A stretch of DNA of 64,000 nt, from assembly GCF_030540835.1 (NCBI RefSeq), contig NZ_JAUOEK010000131.1:1-64000 (forward strand). Reading direction: 5' to 3'. This DNA comes from Flavivirga aquimarina. GTDB lineage: Bacteria; Bacteroidota; Bacteroidia; Flavobacteriales; Flavobacteriaceae. The notes below the pieces were generated by a model. The model ran no database searches. It saw only the letters and a program-made list of their open reading frames with translations, and was not told the DNA's origin. Below, piece after piece: positions 36,801 to 44,782 of the stretch. The translations under genes and the position numbers were made by a program. The stretch's first letter is position 1. The number at the start of each line of letters is the position of its first letter.

Positions 36801-37916
36801 GATTTGTTTATAAAATTAAAAGATGGCATGAAAGGCTTTTTGGTAATTGAAGTTAGCGATGATGGTATTGGTATTCCGCTAAAAAGTCAAGAAAAGATTT
36901 TTACACGATTTTATCAAGCAACTAACAGCAAGGAGCACAATACAGGCTCTGGAATTGGATTATCCTTAGTTAAATCTTTAGTAAATTTACACAAAGGCTT
37001 CATAAAAGTACAAAGTAAACCTAACAAAGGAAGTGTCTTTACTGTAGAAATCCCTATAAATCGGAAATTTTATAATAAGGAAGATATTTTCGAATTTGTT
37101 TCGAATAAAAATATGCTAGAGTCTTTACAATACATTCCTGCAAAAAAAGTAATCAGTAATACCGATATAAAAGAAAAAATATTAGTTATTGAAGATAATA
37201 TTGAACTTAGAAAGTATTTGATTGATTATTTATCTGATTATTATAAAGTATATGAAGCAGATAATGGAAAAAAAGGGCTTCAAATTTGTCGCCAAATTAA
37301 ACCCATTTTATGTGTAGCAGATGTAATGATGCCTGTTATGAATGGGATTCAGTTTTGTGAAGAATTAAAAAATGATGAATTTATAAGTCATATACCAGTC
37401 ATATTATTAACAGCACTTTCAGAAAATGAAGATAAAGTAAAAGGCTATGGCGTTGGAGCAGATGGCTACTTAGTAAAACCTTTCGATCCTTCTTTACTTA
37501 AAACAGTTATAGTAAATATTATTAAAACACGATTAGAATTAAAGGTTAAATTCTCAGATGAAGTAGAAAGTGAAATAAGTTTACTTACGCACTCACCTAT
37601 TGACGAAGCTTTAATGAAAAAAATAACCGATTTACTTGAAAAGAATTTAAATAAAGTAGATTTAACAACTAGCTTTCTATGTAAAGAATTAGGTATGAGT
37701 TCTTCTAAATTATATAGAAAAATTAAAGAGCTAACAGATTTGTCTCCCAATGAGTTTATTAGAACCATTAGATTGAAAAAATCGGCGCAACTTTTAAAAT
37801 CAAAAAAATATAATGTATCAGAAGTAACCAACCTAATAGGCTTTAACGATCCGTTATATTTTAGCAGATGTTTTAAAAAACAGTTTGGCTTCCCTCCTAG
37901 TAAATTGTTAAAATAA
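33882..37916 (+). CDS. Hybrid two-component system regulator (HTCS) of the PUL
   Basis: This 1344-residue protein has the full HTCS layout. A signal peptide precedes repeats of periplasmic beta-propeller sensor blades ([25 protein letters not shown] and many WIGT/WVGT/WFAT repeats, residues about 20-690) and a Y_Y_Y domain (about 690-780). A single membrane helix lies at about 784-805. The HisKA domain has His843 in [12 protein letters not shown], and the HATPase has [15 protein letters not shown] and [11 protein letters not shown]. The receiver domain has phospho-acceptor Asp1147 in [12 protein letters not shown], and an AraC-type DNA-binding domain ends the protein. A glycan fragment in the periplasm should trigger it to activate the PUL. 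The 21-bp direct repeats before susC, DUF1080 and possibly the inositol oxygenase gene are its probable targets. Confidence 0.96.
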   Translation: [1344 protein letters not shown]

Positions 37917-37945
37917 CGTACTATTTATTTAAGTTGTTCATATTA

Positions 37946-37977
37946 AATTCATCCATATTTTTGATGTATTAATCCAT
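37946..37977 (+). promoter_or_regulatory. Weaker direct repeat pair upstream of the inositol oxygenase gene
   Basis: TCCAT occurs at 37952-37956 and 37973-37977, exactly 21 bp apart, in the sense direction and about 100 bp before the inositol oxygenase start. The surrounding 11-mers match the susC repeat AATATGTCCAT at 8 and 7 of 11 positions. The spacing is the strongest evidence. If real, it would place myo-inositol oxygenase under the same HTCS as the PUL. Confidence 0.42.
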
Positions 37978-38078
37978 TTCGTTCTCTACCAGATATTATA
38001 ATTTAGTTTTTATAATTTTTGTTACATGTGCTTTGTAGCAAATAGTTTATTAAATTTATAACAAACAGATTACTAAAA

Positions 38079-38957
38079 ATGAAAGAATCATTAGACAAAG
38101 ATCAATCTAATCCTATGGGTAACGTTGATGATTGGGAAGAGAATATATTAGAAAGATATCCAGATCCTTCTCAAGTTAAGAAAGAAAAGGAAGACTTTAG
38201 AAATTATGTAGACTCAGAACGGTTAGATACAGTGAAGGAGTTTTATAGATTGAATCACGAATATCAAACTTATGATTTTGTGTGCTTTAAAGAAGACGAG
38301 TTCTTAAAATTTGACAAAAAAGAAATGTCTATTTGGGAAGCTGTAGATTTTTTAAATACGTTGGTTGATGATAGTGATCCAGATATCGATTTAGATCAAC
38401 TACAACATTTATTACAAACATCAGAAGCTATTAGAGCAGATGGACACCCAGACTGGTTTGTTCTTACAGGATTTTTACATGATTTAGGAAAAATTTTATG
38501 TTTATTTGGAGAACCACAATGGGCGGTAGTAGGTGATACATTTCCTGTAGGTTGTGCTTTTTCAGATAAAATTGTGTATTCCGATTTCTTTAAGAAAAAC
38601 CCAGATTATACAGATAACCGTTATAATACTAAATATGGTATCTACAAACCTAATTGTGGCTTAGATAATGTAAAGATGAGTTGGGGTCATGATGAATACT
38701 TATATCATATAATGAAAGATTATTTACCAGATCCGGCCTTATATATTATTAGGTATCATTCATTTTATTCGCAACATAGAGAAAATGATTATTTGCATTT
38801 AATGAATGAAAAAGATATAGAAATGTTCGAATGGGTTAAAAAATTTAACCCTTACGATTTATATTCAAAAGCACCTGTACCACCAGATGCTAATGAATTA
38901 CTTCCATATTATAAAGAATTAGTCGCGAAATATTTGCCAGAAAAATTAAAATTCTAA
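38079..38957 (+). CDS. miox: Myo-inositol oxygenase
   Basis: The 292-residue cytoplasmic protein is a clear homologue of animal and plant myo-inositol oxygenase, a di-iron HD-domain enzyme that cleaves myo-inositol with O2 to D-glucuronate. All six iron ligands are present: His110, His134 and Asp135 (LHDLGK), His204 (WGHDEY), His227 (RYHSFY) and Asp260 (NPYDLY). The conserved [16 protein letters not shown] segment is also intact. The protein matches the usual length. Its product is the substrate of UxaC at 768-2186. A PI-PLC and a phosphatase lie just upstream in the PUL, and an SSS symporter that could import inositol follows 100 bp later. No iol-type dehydrogenase pathway is in the window. 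Confidence 0.96.
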   Translation: MKESLDKDQSNPMGNVDDWEENILERYPDPSQVKKEKEDFRNYVDSERLDTVKEFYRLNHEYQTYDFVCFKEDEFLKFDKKEMSIWEAVDFLNTLVDDSDPDIDLDQLQHLLQTSEAIRADGHPDWFVLTGFLHDLGKILCLFGEPQWAVVGDTFPVGCAFSDKIVYSDFFKKNPDYTDNRYNTKYGIYKPNCGLDNVKMSWGHDEYLYHIMKDYLPDPALYIIRYHSFYSQHRENDYLHLMNEKDIEMFEWVKKFNPYDLYSKAPVPPDANELLPYYKELVAKYLPEKLKF

Positions 38958-39057
38958 ATTTAAAAACACAACGATATTTTTTTTTGAATATGAATTATCA
39001 TTAATTCATTAAGGCATTTTTTGCTTTTATTTTAACTAAACTAGCTAACCATTATTT

Positions 39058-40635
39058 ATGTATACTGTTCTTACTTTTTTTGCTTTCACAGCATTTGTTG
39101 CTATCTATTCTTGGTATAAACTAAGAAAAGAAAAATTAGACTCTCAAGATGGTTATTTTCTTGGAGGTAGAAGTTTAACAGGTGTTGTAATTGCAGGGTC
39201 TATGTTGCTTACTAATATTTCAACAGAACACCTTATTGGAATGAATGGATCCTCTTATAAAAACGGATTTATCATTATAGCTTGGGAAGTTACATCGGCA
39301 TTAGCTTTAGTGGCTGCAGCCATTTATTTTGTACCTAAATATTTAAAAATGGGACTTACTACGATTCCTCAATATTTAGAAAACAGATTTGATAGTACTA
39401 CCAGAACTTTAGTCGCATTATTTTTAATGATTTCATTTATAGCAACTTTATTACCAATTGTACTTTACACAGGAGCAATAAATATTGAAAGTATTTTTAA
39501 CCTATCTGAAGTTCTGGAAGTTTCAAAAAAAGAAGGTCTTTGGATTACCGTCATTGCCATTGGCGTTTTAGGGTCTGTTTATGCTATCTTTGGAGGTCTA
39601 AAAGCCGTTGCTGTATCTGATACGATAAACGGCTATGGACTTCTAATTGGAGGGTTAGCAATTCCATTGATAGCCCTGGTAAGTATTGGCGATGGCAATC
39701 CACTAACAGGTTTAAGCAAAGTATACGCACACAGTCCAGAAAAATTTAATGTTATAGGAGCTAAAGACTCTGTATTACCTTTCGGAGTTCTCTTTACAGG
39801 TTTAATTATAAACCAACTTTATTTCTGGAGTATGAATCAAACTATAATTCAACGTGCATTAGGTGCTAAGAATTTAGCAGAAGCTCAAAAAGGTTTATTA
39901 TTTACAGGCGTTTTAAAAATACTAGTTCCTATTATAATTATACTACCCGGAGTTATTGGGTTTTACTATTATGGAGATTCACTTTATGACAATCAGGATA
40001 TGATATACCCCGAACTAATAAAGAAAATATTACCAGTTGGTTTAGTAGGTATTTTTGCAGCCATTGTTTTAGGAGCTGTATTAAGTACTTTTAACAGTGT
40101 TTTAAACAGTGCAGCAACCATTTTTAGTATCGATGTATATAAAAGACATTTAGGTAAGAATAGTAGCGATACAAAATTAGTTAAGGTAGGAAAGTTAACC
40201 TCTACCGTTTTGGCAATATTCGCAATTCTAGTAGCACCAATGGTGGCAGAAGCACCAGATGGCTTATATCAATTACTACAACAATTAAATGGGATATTTT
40301 TTATTCCAATAGCCTCAATCATGTTAGCAGGCTTTTTTCTTAATAAAATATCAGCAATGGGTGCCAAAGCGGCGCTATTTGTTGGGTTAGCCTTTTACAT
40401 ACTTACTACGTTTGTTTTTAAAGTAGACATCCATTTTGTGCATATATGGGGGATCGAATTCTTACTAAATTTAGCAGTTATGTTTATAGTTTCCTATTTT
40501 TATCCATTAGACAAAGCTTTTAAGCCAAAAGATTTACACATAGTAACCTTGAAAGAATGGAAATATACTAAACAGATGTCTATCTTTTTATGCCTAACAA
40601 CCATAATCATTTATATCATGTTAGGAAGAAATTAA
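39058..40635 (+). CDS. Sodium:solute symporter (SSS family), candidate inositol or glucuronate importer
   Basis: The 525-residue protein is a polytopic SSS/SLC5 transporter with about 14 membrane helices. It shows DGYFLGGRSLTGVVIAGSMLLTNISTEHLIGMNG near the N-terminus (first Na-site region), EVTSALALVAAAIYFVPKYLKMGLTTIPQYLENRFD, and VLGAVLSTFNSVLNSAATIFSIDVYKR at helix 9. Members of this group move sugars or inositol with Na. It directly follows the inositol oxygenase gene in the same direction, so myo-inositol is the most likely cargo, with glucuronate as the alternative. It is only distantly similar to the second SSS protein at 44783. A 300 bp gap with possible regulator sites separates it from the xylose genes. 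Confidence 0.9.
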   Translation: MYTVLTFFAFTAFVAIYSWYKLRKEKLDSQDGYFLGGRSLTGVVIAGSMLLTNISTEHLIGMNGSSYKNGFIIIAWEVTSALALVAAAIYFVPKYLKMGLTTIPQYLENRFDSTTRTLVALFLMISFIATLLPIVLYTGAINIESIFNLSEVLEVSKKEGLWITVIAIGVLGSVYAIFGGLKAVAVSDTINGYGLLIGGLAIPLIALVSIGDGNPLTGLSKVYAHSPEKFNVIGAKDSVLPFGVLFTGLIINQLYFWSMNQTIIQRALGAKNLAEAQKGLLFTGVLKILVPIIIILPGVIGFYYYGDSLYDNQDMIYPELIKKILPVGLVGIFAAIVLGAVLSTFNSVLNSAATIFSIDVYKRHLGKNSSDTKLVKVGKLTSTVLAIFAILVAPMVAEAPDGLYQLLQQLNGIFFIPIASIMLAGFFLNKISAMGAKAALFVGLAFYILTTFVFKVDIHFVHIWGIEFLLNLAVMFIVSYFYPLDKAFKPKDLHIVTLKEWKYTKQMSIFLCLTTIIIYIMLGRN

Positions 40636-40935
40636 ACATTGGAACTGTTTTACAAAAGAAATCGTTGAATCATATAGTTTGACCGTTTTCCTTATAACAC
40701 GAAACAAACCTTATATCAATAAAAAAATAGTTCTTTTGTTTCCATTTTTGTCTTTTTTTACTCCAAATCATTGGAGTACTCCCTATTGAACACCTACTTC
40801 TCCATTACAAATAAGGTATACTTAAATAATAAAGTGCATTAAATCCCAGAAAAATATGTGTGAAATACACAAAATTAAAAACAGTTTTTTTATATATTTA
40901 CAAACCAGAACAGAACAGAACAGTTTGCGATTAAA
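40636..40935. promoter_or_regulatory. Promoter region of the xylose operon with short palindromes and a tandem repeat
   Basis: This 300 bp gap has no gene. It contains a perfect hairpin ACTCCAAATCATTGGAGT (40760-40777), but only A runs lie on its far side, so it is not a normal terminator. It also has TGTGTGAAATACACA (40857-40871), a palindrome with 5-base arms, and a tandem repeat of CAGAA, three units plus CAG (40906-40923), 12 bp before the GntR start. The last two are candidate sites for the GntR regulator. Confidence 0.45.
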
Positions 40936-41934
40936 ATGAAGAACAAATTTATTTTCAATATTAACCTTAATAGTGATGTTCCAAAATATCAACAATTAGT
41001 TAACGCTATAAATGATGCTCTGGCAAATAACACTATGCTTGTTGGCGACATGCTTCCTTCTGTAAATAGTATTTGTAAAGAATACAAACTATCAAGAGAC
41101 ACCGTTTTTAAATCGTATACCATATTAAAAGAACAAAACGTAATAGACTCTGTTCCTAACAAAGGGTATTATGTTGCAAATGTTACCAGGAAAGTGCTTT
41201 TAGTCTTAGATACATTTAAAGCCTATAAAGAAGTTTTATACCATTCTTTTATAAATAATTTACCGGATAATATCATCACAGATGTGCAATTCCATCATTA
41301 TAATATTGAAAATTTCAAAACGATTTTAAACAATAGCAAAGGAAAATATTATAAATATGTCGTTATGGGATTCGATAATGATGCTATTCCTCAAGTCTTA
41401 GATAGTTTTAGAAACGAAAAACTACTTTTAATAGATTGGAATATCCATTCTAGAAAAGACAGCAATTACGTTTGTCAGGATTTTGGTGATTCATTTTTTA
41501 AAGTATTAAAAGAAGCTCATAAATCATTCAAAAAATATAAAGAAATTCAATTTGTCTACCCAGAATACACATATCATCCAGTAGAAGCAATAACTTATTT
41601 CGAGAAATATTGTAATGATTTTCAGTTTAAGTATAAAATAATCACCAAACTAAAAAACTTAGACATTGAAAAAGGGGTAGCCTATATAAGTGTAAGTGAT
41701 CGTTTTTTAGGAACATTTTTAGAACAATGTCGAAATAACGATTTAGAACCCGGTGTTGATGTTGGTTTTTTATCATACAACGAGACACCTATGAAAAAAT
41801 TTATTTATAAAGGAATCTCTGTTATTTCAACCGATTTTAAAGCATTAGGTGAAAAAGCAGCAGAATTTATTTATAAAGACGAATCCATGCAGGTATTTAT
41901 ACCTACAAGTCTAACATTAAGAGAATCTTTGTAA
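40936..41934 (+). CDS. GntR-family regulator with LacI-like effector domain, probable xylose regulator
   Basis: The 332-residue protein has an N-terminal GntR winged helix (KYQQLVNAINDALANNTMLVGDMLPSVNSICKEYKLSRDTVFKSYTILKEQNVI, residues about 15-69). A periplasmic-binding-protein-like domain follows (KYVVMGFDNDAIPQVLDSF, GVAYISVSDRFLGTFLEQCRNNDLEPGVDVGFLSYNETPMKKF, ending in SLTLRESL). This fusion resembles AraR-type sugar regulators. It is the first gene of the xylose operon, 2 bp before xylB, so it probably represses xylB-xylA-symporter in the absence of xylose. Candidate operators are the CAGAA tandem repeat and the TGTGT/ACACA palindrome just upstream. Confidence 0.88.
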   Translation: MKNKFIFNINLNSDVPKYQQLVNAINDALANNTMLVGDMLPSVNSICKEYKLSRDTVFKSYTILKEQNVIDSVPNKGYYVANVTRKVLLVLDTFKAYKEVLYHSFINNLPDNIITDVQFHHYNIENFKTILNNSKGKYYKYVVMGFDNDAIPQVLDSFRNEKLLLIDWNIHSRKDSNYVCQDFGDSFFKVLKEAHKSFKKYKEIQFVYPEYTYHPVEAITYFEKYCNDFQFKYKIITKLKNLDIEKGVAYISVSDRFLGTFLEQCRNNDLEPGVDVGFLSYNETPMKKFIYKGISVISTDFKALGEKAAEFIYKDESMQVFIPTSLTLRESL

Positions 41935-41936
41935 CT

Positions 41937-43421
41937 ATGTATTATATAGGATATGACCTAGGAAGTTCTTCTGTAAAAGTTGCCATTGTAAATGCAGAGA
42001 CAGGAGAAAAATTATCGGCATTACACGAACCTCAAAATGAAATGGAAATTATTGCCATTCATTCAGATTGGGCAGAACAAGACCCAAACCTATGGTGGAC
42101 ATATGTTTGTATGGCTACAAAAAGAGCCATTAAAGATGCAAATATCGATGCTTCCTTAATTTCCGGAATTGGAATTTCTTACCAAATGCACGGATTAGTT
42201 GTTGTTGATAAGCAAGGAGATCCCTTGCGACATTCTATTATTTGGTGTGATAGTAGAGCTGTAGAAATTGGAAACGAAGCATTAAATGCGTTGGGGCATG
42301 ATACCTGCACTGGAAAGCTCTTAAATTCTCCGGGAAACTTTACAGCTTCTAAATTAAAATGGGTTCTCGACAATGAACCAGAGTTGTACTCACAAATTCA
42401 CAAATACATGCTACCGGGAGATTTTATTGCTTACAAGCTTACCGGAGTAATAAATACTACCAAAAATGGTTTGTCTGAAGGCATACTTTGGGATTATGAG
42501 AATGATGCTTTAGCAAGTTTCTTATTAGAACATTATGGAATTGACCCTTCTCTAACTCCCGATATTGTAGATAATTTTACAAATCAAGGAACAGTTAACG
42601 AAAAAGGAGCTGCAGAAACCGGATTACCAATTGGAGCCTCTGTAAATTATAGAGCTGGTGATCAACCAAATAATGCCTTATCTCTAAATGTGTTCAATCA
42701 TGGTGATGTTGCAGCAACTGGAGGCACTTCTGGAGTTATTTATGCTGTTACAAATACATTAAAATCAAAAGAAGCTTCAAGAATTAACCATTTTGCACAT
42801 GTAAACTACACAAAAGAGAATCCTGTTCTGGGAAAATTGTTATGTATTAACGGTGCAGGCATCCAATACCGTTGGTTAAAAGACAATCTCGCTTGTAATT
42901 CATACGAAGAAATGAACAACAAAGCCAGTGAAGTACCTGTAGGATCAGAAGAAGTTTGTGTGATTCCTTTTGGAAACGGAGCAGAAAGAATGTTAAACAG
43001 TAAAAATATTGGAACACATTATTGCAACTTAAACTTTAATAAACACCATGACGGACATTTATACCGCGCTGCTTTAGAAGGTATTGCTTTTTCTTTTGTT
43101 TATGGCATGGAAATTTTAAAAGATGATAATGCCGCAATTAATGTTATTAGAGCCGGAAATGATAATTTGTTCCGTTCAGAAATATTCTCAAATACAGTAG
43201 CTACCTTAATTGGACATGAAATAGAAATTTATAATACTACAGGTGCAGTAGGAGCTGCAAGAGCTGCCGGTTTAACCGATGGTGATTTTGAAAAATTTGG
43301 TACAAACATTACAAAAAACGATCATGTAATGACCTTTGTACCTATAAAAAATAATGCCCCATACATAAAGGCTTATCAAAATTGGAAAAAAGAATTAGAA
43401 ATTATATTAAACAATAAATAA
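41937..43421 (+). CDS. xylB: Xylulokinase
   Basis: The 494-residue FGGY-family sugar kinase starts with the phosphate-binding [20 protein letters not shown]. It contains the xylulokinase-typical [16 protein letters not shown] (Met-His-Gly substrate loop), [15 protein letters not shown] and [41 protein letters not shown] blocks, then the second ATPase domain with [16 protein letters not shown] and [21 protein letters not shown]. It phosphorylates D-xylulose to D-xylulose-5-phosphate for the pentose phosphate pathway. The gene lies 2 bp after the GntR gene and 17 bp before xylA, in one operon. No signal peptide; cytoplasmic. Confidence 0.95.
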   Translation: MYYIGYDLGSSSVKVAIVNAETGEKLSALHEPQNEMEIIAIHSDWAEQDPNLWWTYVCMATKRAIKDANIDASLISGIGISYQMHGLVVVDKQGDPLRHSIIWCDSRAVEIGNEALNALGHDTCTGKLLNSPGNFTASKLKWVLDNEPELYSQIHKYMLPGDFIAYKLTGVINTTKNGLSEGILWDYENDALASFLLEHYGIDPSLTPDIVDNFTNQGTVNEKGAAETGLPIGASVNYRAGDQPNNALSLNVFNHGDVAATGGTSGVIYAVTNTLKSKEASRINHFAHVNYTKENPVLGKLLCINGAGIQYRWLKDNLACNSYEEMNNKASEVPVGSEEVCVIPFGNGAERMLNSKNIGTHYCNLNFNKHHDGHLYRAALEGIAFSFVYGMEILKDDNAAINVIRAGNDNLFRSEIFSNTVATLIGHEIEIYNTTGAVGAARAAGLTDGDFEKFGTNITKNDHVMTFVPIKNNAPYIKAYQNWKKELEIILNNK

Positions 43422-43438
43422 AATATTTAAAAAAGAAC

Positions 43439-44764
43439 ATGGCAACAATAGGTAATAAAGAATACTACAAAGGTATAGGAGACATTAAATTTGAAGGAAA
43501 AGAGTCCGACAACCCCTTAGCATTTAAATACTACAACCCAGAGCAAGTAGTTGCAGGAAAAACAATGCGCGAACATTTTAAATTCTCTGTAGCGTATTGG
43601 CATACATTCTGTGGGGAAGGATCCGATCCTTTTGGACCTGGAACACAAAATTTTGAATGGGATCAATCATCAGACCCCGTTCAAGCTGCTAAAGATAAAG
43701 CAGATGCTGCTTTTGAATTTATCACTAAAATGGGATTTGGATACTACTGTTTCCATGATTTCGATTTAATTGAAGAAGGATCCACTTTTTCAGAGTCTGA
43801 AAAAAGATTGTTAACGATTACAGATTACTTAAAAGAAAAACAAGCGGCTTCTGGAGCAAAATTACTTTGGGGTACAGCAAACTGTTTTTCGAATCCACGC
43901 TATATGAACGGTGCTTCGACAAACCCTGATTTTGATGTAGTAGCCAGAGCCGGAGGTCAAATTAAACTAGCTTTAGATGCAACAATCGCTTTAGGCGGTG
44001 AAAACTATGTGTTTTGGGGTGGTCGCGAAGGTTATATGTCTTTATTAAATACAGATATGGGACGTGAGTTAGACCATATGGGACGTTTCTTAAATATGTG
44101 CAAAGATTACGCACGTGCACAAGGGTTTAAAGGCAACTTCTTTATTGAGCCTAAACCAATGGAGCCTTCTAAACACCAATATGATTTCGATTCTGCTACA
44201 GCCATTGGATTCTTAAAAGAATATGGGTTAGATAAAGATTTCAAAATAAACATCGAAGTAAACCATGCGACCTTAGCACAACATACCTTCCAGCACGAAC
44301 TAGAAGTTGCTGCCAAAGCCGGTATGCTAGGAAGTTTGGATGCAAACCGTGGCGATTACCAAAACGGGTGGGATACAGACCAATTTCCAAATAATATTCA
44401 AGAAACGACAGAAGCCATGTTGGTTTTCTTAAAAGCTGGCGGATTACAAGGTGGTGGCGTTAATTTTGATGCCAAAATAAGAAGAAATTCAACAGACTTA
44501 GAAGATGTTTTTCATGCACATATTGGCGGAGCAGATACATTTGCTAGAGCTCTATTAATTGCAGATAAAATCATCACATCTTCTCCTTACGAAAAATTAA
44601 GAAAAGAACGATACAGCTCTTTCGATTCTGGTAAAGGATTGGAGTTTGAAAAAGGCAACTTGAATCTCGAGGACCTTTATAAAATAGCTCAGGAAAATGG
44701 TGAATTAAATTTAAAAAGTGGAAAACAAGAATTGTTCGAAAACATTATTAATCAATATATTTAA
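43439..44764 (+). CDS. xylA: Xylose isomerase
   Basis: The 441-residue class II xylose isomerase has all the expected landmarks: [22 protein letters not shown], the active-site HDFD ([13 protein letters not shown]), [58 protein letters not shown], the metal-ligand [16 protein letters not shown], and [17 protein letters not shown]. It converts D-xylose to D-xylulose, which xylB next door phosphorylates. Its presence argues that the PUL substrate releases xylose, although a xylose cluster could also serve other loci. Confidence 0.97.
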   Translation: MATIGNKEYYKGIGDIKFEGKESDNPLAFKYYNPEQVVAGKTMREHFKFSVAYWHTFCGEGSDPFGPGTQNFEWDQSSDPVQAAKDKADAAFEFITKMGFGYYCFHDFDLIEEGSTFSESEKRLLTITDYLKEKQAASGAKLLWGTANCFSNPRYMNGASTNPDFDVVARAGGQIKLALDATIALGGENYVFWGGREGYMSLLNTDMGRELDHMGRFLNMCKDYARAQGFKGNFFIEPKPMEPSKHQYDFDSATAIGFLKEYGLDKDFKINIEVNHATLAQHTFQHELEVAAKAGMLGSLDANRGDYQNGWDTDQFPNNIQETTEAMLVFLKAGGLQGGGVNFDAKIRRNSTDLEDVFHAHIGGADTFARALLIADKIITSSPYEKLRKERYSSFDSGKGLEFEKGNLNLEDLYKIAQENGELNLKSGKQELFENIINQYI

Positions 44765-44782
44765 CCAACAAAATTATAAATT

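Noticed and set aside
40760-40777. Hairpin ACTCCAAATCATTGGAGT as a terminator of the inositol symporter gene
   Set aside because: It has no T tract after it on the plus strand; the T run lies before it. It is listed only as part of the promoter region.
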